From assembly GCF_024437735.1 (NCBI RefSeq), contig NZ_JANFQO010000002.1:372001-436000 (forward strand): DNA of 64,000 bases, read 5' to 3'. Position 1 is the first letter of the stretch. Each line of letters starts with the position of its first letter. Shown piece after piece: positions 7,872 through 22,391 of the stretch. The translations under genes and the position numbers were made by a program. This stretch comes from Tahibacter harae (GTDB lineage: Bacteria; Pseudomonadota; Gammaproteobacteria; Xanthomonadales; Rhodanobacteraceae). The notes beneath the pieces were generated by a model that saw only the letters and a list, made by a program, of their open reading frames with translations, searched no databases and was not told where the DNA came from.

Positions 7872-8839
7872 ACACCTTCACCTGGCTGCTCAAGCGCGAG
7901 TACTGGGAACACCGCGGCGGCTTCCAGTGGGCGCCGCTGATCGCCGCCGGCGTCATCCTGGCCGTATTCACGATCGGTGCGCTGACCGGCGTCAACGCTG
8001 CGCAGAGCAATCTCCACGACGCCGTGATCAACAACGTGAAGCTCGGCGACATCGCCGCGGCGATGACGCCAGAGCAGCGCGCCCAGGTCGGCGGCGCCCT
8101 CGATGTGGCGTTGTTCTTCTCCGCCGCGCCAATCGCGATCACCCTGGCCATAGTGACATTCTTCTACCTGCTGGGCTCCCTCTACGACGACCGCCGCGAC
8201 CGCAGCATGCTGTTCTGGAAGTCGCTGCCGATTTCGGACCTGCAGACGGTGCTGTCCAAGGTCGTCACCGCGACCGTCGTCGCCCCGCTGTTCGCCCTGG
8301 CCGCTTCGCTGGTGATGATGCTGGGCCTGCTGTTGGTGCTGAGCCTGGTCGTGATGTTCTACGGCGCCAATCCCGTCACCGTGATCTGGGGTCCGGCCTC
8401 GCCGCTGAAGGTCCTCGGCAAACTGACGCTGCTGCTGCCGCTGAACGCACTGTGGGCCCTGCCCAGCATAGGCTGGCTGATGCTCTGCTCGGCCTGGGCG
8501 CGCAGCAAACCCTTCCTGTGGGCGACCCTGCTGCCGGTGTCCGTGGCCACCTGCATCTCCATCTTCGACGCGGTGACCAAGCTGCGCCTGCCCGACTCCT
8601 GGTTCTGGCAGCACATCGTGTTCCGCGCCTTGTTCAGCATTTTCCCCGGCGGCTGGCTGGATTTCGAAGGCCTGGAACGCCGCATGGACGACAAGGGCCC
8701 GGAAGTCCTGCTCAACGCGCTGGATCTGCAGACCCTGTTCGCCCCGCTCGGCAGCGTGAATCTGTGGCTGGGCGTGGCCGCCGGCATCGGCATGATCTCC
8801 GCCGCGATCTGGCTGCGCCGCTGGCGTGATGACAACTGA
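7868..8839 (+). CDS. ABC-2 type transporter permease
   Basis: A 323-residue membrane subunit. About six hydrophobic helices are visible: WAPLIAAGVILAVFTIGALTG near 20-40, AIAITLAIVTFFYLLGSLY near 95-115, then segments near 145-175, 195-215, 215-235 and a final one near 300-317. A long first extracytoplasmic loop separates helices 1 and 2, as in ABC-2 exporters. The start overlaps the ATPase stop (ATGA). It closes the operon of small exported protein, YtrA regulator, ATPase and permease, and is followed by a terminator at 8867. Confidence 0.88.
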   Translation: MNTFTWLLKREYWEHRGGFQWAPLIAAGVILAVFTIGALTGVNAAQSNLHDAVINNVKLGDIAAAMTPEQRAQVGGALDVALFFSAAPIAITLAIVTFFYLLGSLYDDRRDRSMLFWKSLPISDLQTVLSKVVTATVVAPLFALAASLVMMLGLLLVLSLVVMFYGANPVTVIWGPASPLKVLGKLTLLLPLNALWALPSIGWLMLCSAWARSKPFLWATLLPVSVATCISIFDAVTKLRLPDSWFWQHIVFRALFSIFPGGWLDFEGLERRMDDKGPEVLLNALDLQTLFAPLGSVNLWLGVAAGIGMISAAIWLRRWRDDN

Positions 8840-8866
8840 GCAGCCGAAGTAAGTACGCTGTGCAGA

Positions 8867-8897
8867 AAAGCCGCCGCGAGGCGGCTTTCCTGTTTTT
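8867..8897 (+). terminator. Rho-independent terminator of the YtrA operon
   Basis: Stem AAAGCCGCC (8867-8875), loop GCGA, then GGCGGCTTT (8880-8888), followed by CCTGTTTTT. It lies 27 nt after the permease stop codon. Confidence 0.85.
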
Positions 8898-8971
8898 GAC
8901 GTTGAAGCGATTTCTGCTTTTTCCGGCCGACCGGCGCCAGACTGCGCGGCAGGCAGCCGCTGCCATGCGGC

Positions 8972-9016
8972 TTGCACATCACCCGCACGCACATTACAGT
9001 GAACCACATGGTTCAC
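8972..9016 (+). promoter_or_regulatory. Leaderless-type promoter with perfect 18-bp palindrome across the start codon
   Basis: TTGCAC (8972-8977), a 17-nt spacer and TACAGT (8995-9000) form a sigma-70 promoter. The predicted transcription start is at about 9006-9008, which coincides with the ATG of the ArsR gene. GTGAACCA (8999-9006), CA, TGGTTCAC (9009-9016) is a perfect palindrome spanning the -10 end and the start codon. It is a strong candidate operator for the ArsR protein. No Shine-Dalgarno sequence precedes the ATG, in keeping with a leaderless mRNA. Confidence 0.7.
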
Positions 9017-9364
9017 TATCAAGCACGCCTCGACGCAACCTTCGCCGCGCTCTCCGATGTCACCCGACGCGGAGTGCTGGAGCAGCTCGCGGGTTCTGAC
9101 GCCTCCATCACCGACCTTGCCGACAGGTTCCAAATGACCCTCACGGGCATGAAGAAACATATCAGCGTCCTGGAGCAGGCGGGGCTGGTAACCACGGAGA
9201 AGGTCGGGCGCGTACGCACCTGCAAGCTCGGCCGGCGCCGGCTGGAAGAAGAAGCCGCCTGGATCGAGCGGCACCGCCAACTCTGGAGCGCGCGCTTCGA
9301 CGCGCTGGACACGATTGTCGAGCACTTGAAACGCAAGGAGAAAGCAGATGCCTCAAGCAAATGA
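9008..9364 (+). CDS. ArsR-family (SdpR-like) winged-helix repressor
   Basis: A 118-residue regulator. The winged helix spans about 8-85: FAALSDVTRRGVLEQLAG, recognition region LADRFQMTLTGMKKHISVLEQAGLV, wing TTEKVGRVRTCKLG. No metal-binding cysteine pair is seen, so this is not a classical metal sensor. It overlaps the AHSA1-domain gene by 17 nt, a very common ArsR/SRPBCC pairing in which the partner may bind a small hydrophobic ligand. The ATG at 9008 is chosen because it coincides with the predicted transcription start. The upstream in-frame TTG at 8972 falls inside the promoter. Confidence 0.9.
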   Translation: MVHYQARLDATFAALSDVTRRGVLEQLAGSDASITDLADRFQMTLTGMKKHISVLEQAGLVTTEKVGRVRTCKLGRRRLEEEAAWIERHRQLWSARFDALDTIVEHLKRKEKADASSK

Positions 9365-9848
9365 AGCGGGTTCGGACGCCATGAACCACACCGCCGTGGA
9401 ACGCAAGTCCGACCTCGAACTCGTCGTGACACGCACGTTCAATGCCCCGGCACACCTCGTCTTTGAAGCGTGGAGCAATCCCGAATTGTTCAAGGAATGG
9501 TGGGTTCCGAAGTCGGCGGGCCTGACGCTGCTCTCCTGCGACATGGATGTGCGAACCGGGGGCACGTATCGCCTCGTGTTCCGCCATCCGGCCGCGGATC
9601 TGCCGATGGCGTTCTTCGGTACCTACCAGGAAGTGACGCCGCCCCAGCGCCTCGTATGGACGAACGAAGAAAGCGATCAGGGCGCCGTGACCACAGTGAC
9701 GTTCGAAGAAAACGCCGGCACGACGCGGGTCACCCTGCACGAACGCTACCCCACACGAGCGGCCCTCGACGAAGCTATCGCCGGTTCTGCGGAAGCCTTG
9801 CCCGAACAGTTCGCGCAGCTGGATGCGATGCTCGCCGCAAGATCTTGA
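9348..9848 (+). CDS. SRPBCC (AHSA1-type) domain protein
   Basis: A 166-residue START-like ligand-cavity protein of the AHSA1 branch. Visible are the usual FNAPAHLVFEAWSNPELFKEWW opening, GGTYRLVFRHP, FFGTYQEVTPPQRLVWTNE, VTFEENAGTTRVTLHERYPT, and the C-terminal helix LPEQFAQLDAMLA. An in-frame ATG at 9381 is an alternative start. Coupled to the ArsR gene by a 17-nt overlap, it is probably controlled by it. The ligand or substrate is not inferable. A bidirectional terminator follows. Confidence 0.88.
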   Translation: MPQANEAGSDAMNHTAVERKSDLELVVTRTFNAPAHLVFEAWSNPELFKEWWVPKSAGLTLLSCDMDVRTGGTYRLVFRHPAADLPMAFFGTYQEVTPPQRLVWTNEESDQGAVTTVTFEENAGTTRVTLHERYPTRAALDEAIAGSAEALPEQFAQLDAMLAARS

Positions 9849-9903
9849 CCACTGCGGCCAGCAGCATGGAGACGGGATGGCGATGAAATAAACGATGTAA
9901 AAC

Positions 9904-9931
9904 AAAAAAGCCGCCTAAAGGCGGCTTTTTT
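9904..9931. terminator. Bidirectional rho-independent terminator
   Basis: Six A, GCCGCC, loop TAAA, GGCGGC, six T. The symmetric A and T tracts flank a 6-bp GC stem, so the element can end both the AHSA1 gene (plus) and the converging gene that ends at 9973 (minus). Confidence 0.9.
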
Positions 9932-9972
9932 GTTGTCCGGAGCCTGCGCTTGCGCCCAGGCCCGTCGGCACA

Positions 9973-11088
9973 TTACTGCACGGTATCGCTCAGCACCTTG
10001 AACTTGGTGGTCGAGCCCTTTTCCTTCTGCAGGCCGACCTGTCCCGTGTTCAGCGTGCCTTCCAGCCAGTAGCGGGTCAGGCTGCCGCCGTCGCGGCGCA
10101 CGACCATGGCCGAGGTCTTGCCCAGGTAGACGGTGTCGCCCTGGCGCAGCTGATCGATGCGCACGCTGCGGCCGACCGGACGGCCTTCGGCGTAGGACTT
10201 CTCCATCTCGGCGCGCTCGGCGTCGCCTTCGGCCGGCACGCTGGCGACGAAGGTGATGCCCGCGTCGGTGGTGCCACGCAGCGAGGGATTGGCCGTATTG
10301 GCGATCTTGTCGACCACTTCATAGCGGTTTTCCGCCAGCGGACGCAGTTCGGCGCGCTGCAGGTTCAGCTCGCCCGAGAGCCAGTACAGGCGCACGCCGA
10401 GGCTGTCGCGGCGCACGATCGCGCGCACATCGCCGTCGACATAGACCAGGTCGCCCTTCTGCAGCTGGCCCTGGGTCAGCTCTTCGGCCGCGGCGGGCTT
10501 GCCGCCGTTGAGGTTCTGCTCGAAGCGCTGCTTGATCGCCACGCTGGGGTCGACCGCCGGCTTGGGCGCCTCGACCGGCTTGGCCGGCGGCGGCGGGGGC
10601 GGTGGGGTTTCCACGACCGGGGCCGGAGCCGGAGCCGGCTCGGGTTCCGGCGCCGGCGGCGGCGGAGCCGGGGCGGGCTCGACCGGCTTGGGCGCTTCCA
10701 CCGGCTTGGGCGCGGGCTTGGGCGCCTCGACCGGCTTGGCGGGTTCGGCCGGCTTGGCCGGCGCGGCGGGCTTGGGTGCCTCGGCCGGCTTGAGGGCTTC
10801 CGGCTTGGCCTTGTCGCTGACGCGCACGACGACGTTCTCGAAGAAGCTGTCGTTGAGCTTGACGCTGGCCGCGCCGCCGGCCTTCACCTTGGCGGCGACC
10901 GCACCGTGCCATTCCTTGGGCGCATTGATCACGACTTCCTTGCCGTTGGCGGCGGCCTGGCGGCCCAGTTCGGCCAGCTTGGCGTCGGCCGCTCCGGTCT
11001 CGATGTCCTTGGCCGTGATCGATATTTCCGTTTGCGCCCAGGCGCTGCCGGCAAGCAGCACGGTGGCAAAGGCCAGACGTTTCAGCAT
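9973..11088 (-). CDS. Exported Pro/Ala/Lys-rich protein with duplicated C-terminal module
   Basis: No recognised family. It has 371 residues. Residues 1-18 are a signal peptide (LLAGSAWA). About 19-90 is a mixed alpha/beta segment (ISITAKDIETGAADAKLAELG). About 95-185 is a long Pro/Ala/Lys/Glu linker of PKPVEAP- and PAPAP-type repeats, likely spanning or coating peptidoglycan. The C-terminus holds two related copies of about 55 residues: GDLVYVDGDVRAIVRRD..YWLSGELN, then GDTVYLGKTSAMVVRRD..YWLEGTLN. The start is ATG 11088 with GGAG 7 nt upstream. It stands alone between fumC and a terminator. An envelope role is likely but unproven. Confidence 0.72.
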   Translation of the reverse strand: MLKRLAFATVLLAGSAWAQTEISITAKDIETGAADAKLAELGRQAAANGKEVVINAPKEWHGAVAAKVKAGGAASVKLNDSFFENVVVRVSDKAKPEALKPAEAPKPAAPAKPAEPAKPVEAPKPAPKPVEAPKPVEPAPAPPPPAPEPEPAPAPAPVVETPPPPPPPAKPVEAPKPAVDPSVAIKQRFEQNLNGGKPAAAEELTQGQLQKGDLVYVDGDVRAIVRRDSLGVRLYWLSGELNLQRAELRPLAENRYEVVDKIANTANPSLRGTTDAGITFVASVPAEGDAERAEMEKSYAEGRPVGRSVRIDQLRQGDTVYLGKTSAMVVRRDGGSLTRYWLEGTLNTGQVGLQKEKGSTTKFKVLSDTVQ

Positions 11089-11199
11089 TTCATTCTCCAG
11101 ACATGACAAATACTACGAGGGCGGCGCCATTGTGCCGCCCGTATCCACCCCGGCATGTGCTGTTCGCCATGACGGGGCCCTACTCAGACTTTGGTCGTA

Positions 11200-12600
<1,401 letters not shown>

Positions 12601-12631
12601 GACGATGCGGCTCCGCGGCTGTCGATACTGA

Positions 12632-14059
<1,428 letters not shown>

Positions 14060-14138
14060 AAAACCGGGCGGCCGGCCGCTTGAAGCCGGCCCGCCCGTGC
14101 CCACTTCCTCGTCGCCCGCCCCGCCACGGCCAGCCCCG

Positions 14139-15335
14139 ATGCCTCAGCCGATGATCGAAGTCCATGCCAAGCCCGGCCAGCCGCTGGGCATGAGCGCGCA
14201 GGACTTCCTGCGCGACTACTGGCAGAAGCGCCCGCTGCTGATCCGCCAGTCACTGCCCGGCTTCACGCCGCCGATCACACCGGAAGACCTGGCCGGCCTG
14301 GCCTGCGAGGAAGCCGCGCTGTCGCGCCTGATCGTGCGCGATCCGCGCAAGGAAAGCTGGAAAGTCCGCTCCGGCCCCATCGCCGAGGGCGATTTCGCCA
14401 AGCTGCCCCGGACTCACTGGACCCTGCTGGTGCAGGACGTGGACAAATGGGACATGGACGTGGCCGCGCTGCTGGAGCAGTTCCGCTTCCTGCCGCGCTG
14501 GCGCGTCGACGATGTGATGATCTCCTACGCCGTGGACGGCGGCGGCGTCGGCGCCCATGTGGACCAGTACGACGTCTTCCTGCTGCAGGGCCTGGGCCGG
14601 CGGCGCTGGCGCATCAGCGACGACGCCGGCGCGCCCAAGGCATTCCGGCCCGAGCTGGAACTGAAGATCCTGGCCGAATTCCAGCCCACCCACGACTGGG
14701 TGCTGGAACCCGGCGACATGCTCTACCTGCCGCCGGGCTTCGCCCACGATGGCGTCGCCATCGGCGACTGCATGACCTTGTCCATCGGCATGCGCGCGCC
14801 AGCCATCGCCGAGATGCTGGGCGACCTGGTCGACCAACTGGTCGAGCCGCTGGGCGAGGACGACCGCTATACCGACCCGGACCTCGCTCCCGCCGCCGAC
14901 CCCTACGAGATCGATGCCGCCGCCTTCGCCCGCGTGGAAAACGCCGTGGCTGCGCTGCGCCGGCTGGACGATGCCGCGCTGCAGGCCTGGTTCGGCCGCT
15001 ACATCACCAGCTACCGCAGCGCACAGACCGCACTGGCACCGGACAAACCCGTCAGCGCCAGGGACCTCGACGCCGCCCTGGCCAAGGGCGCCGGCCTGCT
15101 GCGCTTCCCCTGGGCGCGCACGGCCTGGACGCGGCGCGGCGACGGCGCCACGCTCTATGTCGCCGGCCAGGCACTGGACTGCTCGGCCGGCTTCGCCCGG
15201 CTGGTCTGCGAGCAGCGCGAGATCGCCGCCGCCGACATCGCCGCGCTGACGCCGGGCGACCATGCCGCCCTGCTCGCTCTCCTCAACCAGGGTCAGCTGG
15301 TGCTGACCCGTCCCCGCCGCCGGAGCCGCACATGA
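14139..15335 (+). CDS. roxA: Ribosomal protein uL16 arginine 3-hydroxylase (RoxA/YcfD), JmjC fold
   Basis: A 2-oxoglutarate/Fe(II) oxygenase that hydroxylates an arginine of ribosomal protein uL16. The cupin core carries the iron triad H140 and D142 in HVDQYDVFLLQ and H203 in LPPGFAHDGVA. The N-terminal PLLIRQSLPGF and the C-terminal winged-helix-like region (residues about 250-395) match RoxA, and its length of about 398 is usual. Two ATGs (14139, 14151) and a GTG at 14097 are possible starts and none has a clear ribosome site, so the start is uncertain. The stop overlaps the GNAT gene start (ATGA). Confidence 0.9.
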   Translation: MPQPMIEVHAKPGQPLGMSAQDFLRDYWQKRPLLIRQSLPGFTPPITPEDLAGLACEEAALSRLIVRDPRKESWKVRSGPIAEGDFAKLPRTHWTLLVQDVDKWDMDVAALLEQFRFLPRWRVDDVMISYAVDGGGVGAHVDQYDVFLLQGLGRRRWRISDDAGAPKAFRPELELKILAEFQPTHDWVLEPGDMLYLPPGFAHDGVAIGDCMTLSIGMRAPAIAEMLGDLVDQLVEPLGEDDRYTDPDLAPAADPYEIDAAAFARVENAVAALRRLDDAALQAWFGRYITSYRSAQTALAPDKPVSARDLDAALAKGAGLLRFPWARTAWTRRGDGATLYVAGQALDCSAGFARLVCEQREIAAADIAALTPGDHAALLALLNQGQLVLTRPRRRSRT

Positions 15336-16294
15336 TCGAGGATTCGTTCCGGGTGGAACCCGCCGACTGGATCGTGGACCAGGCCGATCTCAAGTTCGTG
15401 CGCACCGAGGTCTTCATCATCGGCCAGAACATTCCCGAGGCCGAGGAATGGGACGAACTCGACCCGCGCTCCATCCACGTCATCGCCCGCGACAACGAAG
15501 GCCGCCCCATAGGTACGGGCCGGCTCACTCCGGACGACAAGATCGGCCGCATGGCCGTACTGGCCAGCTGGCGCGGCAAACACGTCGGCGAATCCATCAT
15601 GCAGGCGCTGATCCAGCGCGCGCGCGAACAGCGCCGCCCGGCGCTGGAGATGCACGCGCAGAGTTACGCGATCCCGTTCTACGAACGCTCGGGCTTCCAG
15701 GCCTACGGCGAGGAATTCCTGGAATGCGACATCCCGCATCGCATGATGCGGCTGGAGCTGACCCCGCTGGAATCCAGCTACCGCCCGGGCATGCAGCTGG
15801 ACGAGACGCCCGAGCCGCGCCTGATCCCGGTGGAGAACCGCGAGCAGGCCCTGGCCGCGGTGCTGGAAATCCTCGCCCTGGCCAAGCGCGAGGTCTGCCT
15901 GTACAGCCGCGACCTGGACCCGGCCCTGTACGACCAGGAGGCCGTGCTGGAGCAGTTCAAGCGTCTGGGCACCGCCGGCCGCGGCGCCTCCGTGCGCGTG
16001 CTGGTGCAGACGCCCGCCGCCGCCATCGAGGCCGGCCACCGCCTCATCCACATCGCCCACCGCCTGCCCAGCGTGTTCCAGTTCCGCACCCCGGAAACCG
16101 AGGAAGACCAGCAGTACCCGTCGGCTTTCCTCATTACCGACCGGCGCAGCTATTACTTCCGCGTGCTCGGCAGCCGCTACGAAGGCGAGGCGCATACCTA
16201 CCGCCCCGGCCGGCACGCCCAGCTGCGCGAGTATTTCAACCAGGTCTGGGAACGTTCCGTGGCGCCGCCGCAGCTGCGCGAGCTGCACCTGTAA
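15332..16294 (+). CDS. GNAT acetyltransferase fused to a C-terminal DUF7931-like domain
   Basis: A 320-residue two-domain protein. Residues about 1-145 are a GNAT acetyltransferase with the acetyl-CoA loop LASWRGKHVGESIMQALI near 80 and the tail ALEMHAQSYAIPFYERSGF. Residues about 165-320 form a second domain with VCLYSRDLDPALYDQEAVLEQ, VRVLVQTPAAAIEAGHRL and FLITDRRSYYFRVLG. That domain resembles the uncharacterised region attached to GNAT proteins in Pseudomonas and Xanthomonas, perhaps with a phospholipase-D-like fold (inference). It is translationally coupled to roxA, hinting at a link to ribosome or translation modification. The substrate is unknown. Confidence 0.85.
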   Translation: MIEDSFRVEPADWIVDQADLKFVRTEVFIIGQNIPEAEEWDELDPRSIHVIARDNEGRPIGTGRLTPDDKIGRMAVLASWRGKHVGESIMQALIQRAREQRRPALEMHAQSYAIPFYERSGFQAYGEEFLECDIPHRMMRLELTPLESSYRPGMQLDETPEPRLIPVENREQALAAVLEILALAKREVCLYSRDLDPALYDQEAVLEQFKRLGTAGRGASVRVLVQTPAAAIEAGHRLIHIAHRLPSVFQFRTPETEEDQQYPSAFLITDRRSYYFRVLGSRYEGEAHTYRPGRHAQLREYFNQVWERSVAPPQLRELHL

Positions 16295-16353
16295 CCGGCC
16301 CCGGCCGGCGGCAAAAAAAGACCGAAATCCCCGCACTTATGACCAACGTCGCC

Positions 16354-16384
16354 TTGCCGCGCCGCAACACGATGAGCGTATAAT
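16354..16384 (+). promoter_or_regulatory. Promoter of the sucA operon
   Basis: A consensus -10 TATAAT (16379-16384) follows TTGCCG (16354-16359) at a 19-nt spacing, longer than ideal. It lies about 40 nt upstream of the first GTG. The direct repeat CGATCGAGCC occurs twice in the leader (about 16396-16415). Confidence 0.55.
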
Positions 16385-16422
16385 CCGCGGGTTTCGATCG
16401 AGCCCGATCGAGCCTTTCCGGC

Positions 16423-19299
16423 GTGCAGCCAGCACCACCAAAACCTGCGGTGATTCCCGACGTGAGCGCGAACCTGATCCAGTTGTTCCGTGAGACCTCC
16501 CAGCTTTCCGGCGGCAACGCCGGCTTCATCGAAGACCTGTACGAGTCCTGGCTGCGCGATCCCGCCGCAGTCTCGCCGGAATGGCAGAAATACTTCGATG
16601 GCTTCAAGGGCCGCAGCGCCGGCGACGTGCCGCACTCCGACGCCATCGCGCGCATCAGCGCGGCGCAGAAGCAGAAACCCGCGGCTGCCGTCGCCGCCGC
16701 CGGCAACGACGCCCAGGCACAGAAACAGGCTGCGGTGCTCAAGCTGGTCACTGCCTACCGCTCGCGCGGCCATCTGGCCGCCACGCTGGATCCGCTGGAC
16801 CTGGCCGAGAAGCTGCCCGCGCCCGACCTGGAGCTGGCTTTCCACGGCCTGGACAATTCCGACCTCAACACCGAATTCAACACCGGCTCCCTGGCCGGCC
16901 CGGCCCGGCTCAAGCTCAAGGACCTGGTCGCCCTGCTCAAGGCCACCTACGCCAGCAGCATCGGCGCCGAATTCATGCACATCAGCGATTCGGTACAGCG
17001 CCGCTGGGTGCACGAACAGCTGGAAAAGGCCGGCGGCAACTTCGGCCTCAGCGCCGCCGACCGCCAGCGCCTGCTGGAGCGCCTGACCGCGGCCGAAGGC
17101 CTGGAGCGCTACCTGCACACCAAGTACGTCGGCCAGAAGCGCTTCTCGCTGGAAGGCGGCGACAGCCTGATCCCGCTGGTGGACGAGCTGGTGCAGAAGA
17201 GCGGCGCCGACGGCGTCAAGGACATGGTCATCGGCATGGCCCATCGCGGCCGCCTCAACGTGCTGGTCAACACCCTGGGCAAGGCGCCGCAGAAGCTGTT
17301 CGCCGAGTTCGAGGGCAAGTTCGACCACCCGGACGATCCGGCCCATTCCGGCGACGTGAAGTACCACATGGGCTTCTCCGCCGACATCAAGACCAGCGGC
17401 CACACCGTGCACCTGGCCCTGGCTTTCAATCCCTCGCATCTGGAAATCGTCGACCCGGTCGTGGCCGGTTCGGTGCGCGCGCGTCAGACCCGCCGCGGCG
17501 ACAGCGAGCGCGGCCAGGTCATGCCGGTGCTGATCCACGGCGACGCCGCCTTCGCCGGCCAGGGCGTGGTGATGGAACTGTTCAACATGTCGCAGGCGCG
17601 CGGCTTCGCCGTCGGCGGCACCGTCCACATCGTGGTCAACAACCAAGTCGGTTTCACTACGTCCAATCCGCAGGACGCGCGCAGTACCTACTACTGCACC
17701 GACGTGGCCAAGATGGTCAACGCGCCGGTGTTCCATGTGAACGGCGACGATCCGGAAGCCGTGCTGTTCGTCGCGCGCCTGGCCTTCGACTACCGCCAGA
17801 AGTTCAAGCGCGACGTGGTTATCGACCTGGTCTGCTACCGCCGCCACGGTCATAACGAGGCCGACGAGCCGGCGGCGACCCAGCCGGTGATGTACCAGAT
17901 CATCCGCGCCCGCCAGACCACGCGCGAGCTGTACGCGCAGAAGCTCGCCGCCGCCGGCGTAATCAAGGACGGCGACGCCCAGGCCCTGGTCGACAACTAC
18001 CGCCGCAAGCTCGAAGCCGGCCTGCCGGTGGCCGAGCTGGATCCGGAGTTCAAGGATCCGTACGCGCTGGACTGGTCCAAGTTCATCGACGGCCGCATCG
18101 ACACGCCGTACCAGAGCGGCGTGGCCAAGGACAAGCTGGTCGCGCTGAGCCAGAGCATCCTCAACCTGCCGCCGGAACTGGCGCTGCATCCGCGCGTGGC
18201 CAAGATCTACGACGACCGCCGCAAGATGGCCGCCGGCGAACAGGCGCTGGACTGGGGCTTCGCGGAGAACCTTGCCTACGCCACCCTGATTGCCGAAGGC
18301 TACGACCTGCGCGTGGTCGGCCAGGACGTGGGCCGCGGCACCTTCTTCCACCGCCATGCGGTGCTGCACGACCAGAAGACCGACGGCACCTACCTGCCGC
18401 TGGGCCACGTGCGCGCCGGCGCCAATGTCGAGGTGATCGACTCGGTGCTGAGCGAGGAAGCGGTGATGGCCTACGAATACGGCTTCACCACCTCGGAACC
18501 CAACACGCTGGTGATCTGGGAAGGCCAGTTCGGCGACTTCGCCAACGGCGCCCAGGTCGTGATCGACCAGTTCATCAGCTCCGGCGAAGCCAAGTGGGGC
18601 CGCCTGTCCAGCCTGGCGCTGTTCCTGCCGCACGGCTACGAGGGCCAGGGTCCGGAGCACTCCTCCGCCCGCCTCGAACGCTTCCTGCAATTGTGTGCTT
18701 TGCACAATATGCAGGTTTGTGTACCGACCACGCCGGCGCAGGCTTTCCACATGATCCGCCGCCAGATGGTGCGCGATTGCCGCAAGCCGCTGGTGGTGAT
18801 GACGCCCAAGTCGCTGCTGCGCCACAAGCTCGCGGTGTCCTCGCTGGAGGACCTGGCCAACGGCTCGTTCCAGCTGGTCATCGGCGACAGCACGGCCAAG
18901 CCGGGGCAGAAGGTGCGCCGCATCGTGCTGTGCTCGGGCAAGGTCTACTTCGACCTGGTCGACGAGTGCGAGAAGCGCGGCATCAGCGATGTCGCCATCA
19001 TCCGCGTCGAGCAGCTGTATCCGTTCCCGCGCGCCGAGGTGAAGGCCGAGCTGGCCCGCTACCCCGCTGCCAAGGAAGTCGTCTGGTGCCAGGAAGAGCC
19101 GATGAACCAGGGCGCCTGGTACCAGATCCAGCACCACCTGCGCGCCTGCCTGGGCGCAGAGCACAGCCTCAGCTATGCCGGCCGCGCGCGTTCGCCGGCG
19201 CCGGCCTGCGGCCATCACAACACCCACGTCGCCGAACAGGCGGCCCTGGTCGAGCAGGCGCTGGTCGCGCCGATCGGCACTGATCACGCCTCGGAGTAA
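16423..19299 (+). CDS. sucA: 2-oxoglutarate dehydrogenase E1 component
   Basis: The thiamine-diphosphate decarboxylase subunit of the 2-oxoglutarate dehydrogenase complex (TCA cycle). The N-terminus has the E2-docking motif [14 protein letters not shown]. The thiamine domain has [13 protein letters not shown] near 270, [26 protein letters not shown] and [14 protein letters not shown]. The C-terminal half carries [19 protein letters not shown] and [15 protein letters not shown]. Length (about 958) is normal. No ATG is available: the start is GTG 16423, or GTG 16462, which would give an N-terminus closer to relatives; neither has a strong ribosome site. sucB follows after 5 nt. Confidence 0.95.
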   Translation: MQPAPPKPAVIPDVSANLIQLFRETSQLSGGNAGFIEDLYESWLRDPAAVSPEWQKYFDGFKGRSAGDVPHSDAIARISAAQKQKPAAAVAAAGNDAQAQKQAAVLKLVTAYRSRGHLAATLDPLDLAEKLPAPDLELAFHGLDNSDLNTEFNTGSLAGPARLKLKDLVALLKATYASSIGAEFMHISDSVQRRWVHEQLEKAGGNFGLSAADRQRLLERLTAAEGLERYLHTKYVGQKRFSLEGGDSLIPLVDELVQKSGADGVKDMVIGMAHRGRLNVLVNTLGKAPQKLFAEFEGKFDHPDDPAHSGDVKYHMGFSADIKTSGHTVHLALAFNPSHLEIVDPVVAGSVRARQTRRGDSERGQVMPVLIHGDAAFAGQGVVMELFNMSQARGFAVGGTVHIVVNNQVGFTTSNPQDARSTYYCTDVAKMVNAPVFHVNGDDPEAVLFVARLAFDYRQKFKRDVVIDLVCYRRHGHNEADEPAATQPVMYQIIRARQTTRELYAQKLAAAGVIKDGDAQALVDNYRRKLEAGLPVAELDPEFKDPYALDWSKFIDGRIDTPYQSGVAKDKLVALSQSILNLPPELALHPRVAKIYDDRRKMAAGEQALDWGFAENLAYATLIAEGYDLRVVGQDVGRGTFFHRHAVLHDQKTDGTYLPLGHVRAGANVEVIDSVLSEEAVMAYEYGFTTSEPNTLVIWEGQFGDFANGAQVVIDQFISSGEAKWGRLSSLALFLPHGYEGQGPEHSSARLERFLQLCALHNMQVCVPTTPAQAFHMIRRQMVRDCRKPLVVMTPKSLLRHKLAVSSLEDLANGSFQLVIGDSTAKPGQKVRRIVLCSGKVYFDLVDECEKRGISDVAIIRVEQLYPFPRAEVKAELARYPAAKEVVWCQEEPMNQGAWYQIQHHLRACLGAEHSLSYAGRARSPAPACGHHNTHVAEQAALVEQALVAPIGTDHASE

Positions 19300-19304
19300 G
19301 AAGT

Positions 19305-20536
<1,232 letters not shown>

Positions 20537-20537
<1 letters not shown>

Positions 20538-20929
20538 TGAAAGCGGCCCGCCTGCTGTCTGCAGCCGTGCTGACCGTCGTCTCGGGCGCCGCCTTCGCGG
20601 CGCCCGGTGCGGCCGACCGCGCGCGCATGGTGGAGATCCTGGCCCAGTTCAACGCCATCTCCGACATCGACATCGGCAACTGCGATCACGAGCACGCCGA
20701 ATTCAGCAAGGCCTACCGCGCGCTGACCGACTCGCCGAGTTCGGTCGCCATGGGCCGGGTGCTGGATCATTTCCAGCTGCAGCCGGAAGCGCCCGCCAAG
20801 GTCGACCACAATCCGACCGCCGAGCGCTGCCTGGCCGCGCTGGAAAAGGCCAAGGCCTTGTTTGCGACCCACGGCGACTACATCCAGAAACTTGCCGAGA
20901 CCCTGCCGCCGCCTGCGCCGGCCGAGTGA
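20537..20929 (+). CDS. Small exported protein inside the 2-oxoglutarate dehydrogenase operon
   Basis: No recognised family. It has 130 residues. Residues 1-22 are a clear signal peptide (LLSAAVLTVVSGAAFA). The mature part is mostly helical with two cysteines, in GNCDHEHAEF and AERCLAALE, which could pair in the periplasm. The start ATG 20537 overlaps the sucB stop (TGATG), and lpdA starts 19 nt after its stop, so it is made with the enzyme complex yet exported. Its relation to the complex is unclear. The codon style matches its neighbours, so it does not look like a recent insertion. Confidence 0.75.
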
Positions 20930-20938
20930 AACCACTAG

Positions 20939-22372
<1,434 letters not shown>

Positions 22373-22391
22373 ACCCGCGCGGATCGGGACC

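Noticed and set aside
9008-9364. ArsR gene considered as part of an arsenic resistance operon
   Set aside because: No cysteine metal site and no arsenate reductase or efflux gene; the partner is an AHSA1-type protein.
10560-10800. Repeated GGCTTGGGCGCCTCGACC-type units that could suggest a CRISPR or tandem repeat
   Set aside because: They encode the Pro/Lys/Ala-rich linker of a secreted protein in frame; spacing is irregular and no cas genes are near.
16198-19287. 1000-codon open frame antisense to sucA
   Set aside because: Mirror of the strongly conserved sucA frame; no family features.
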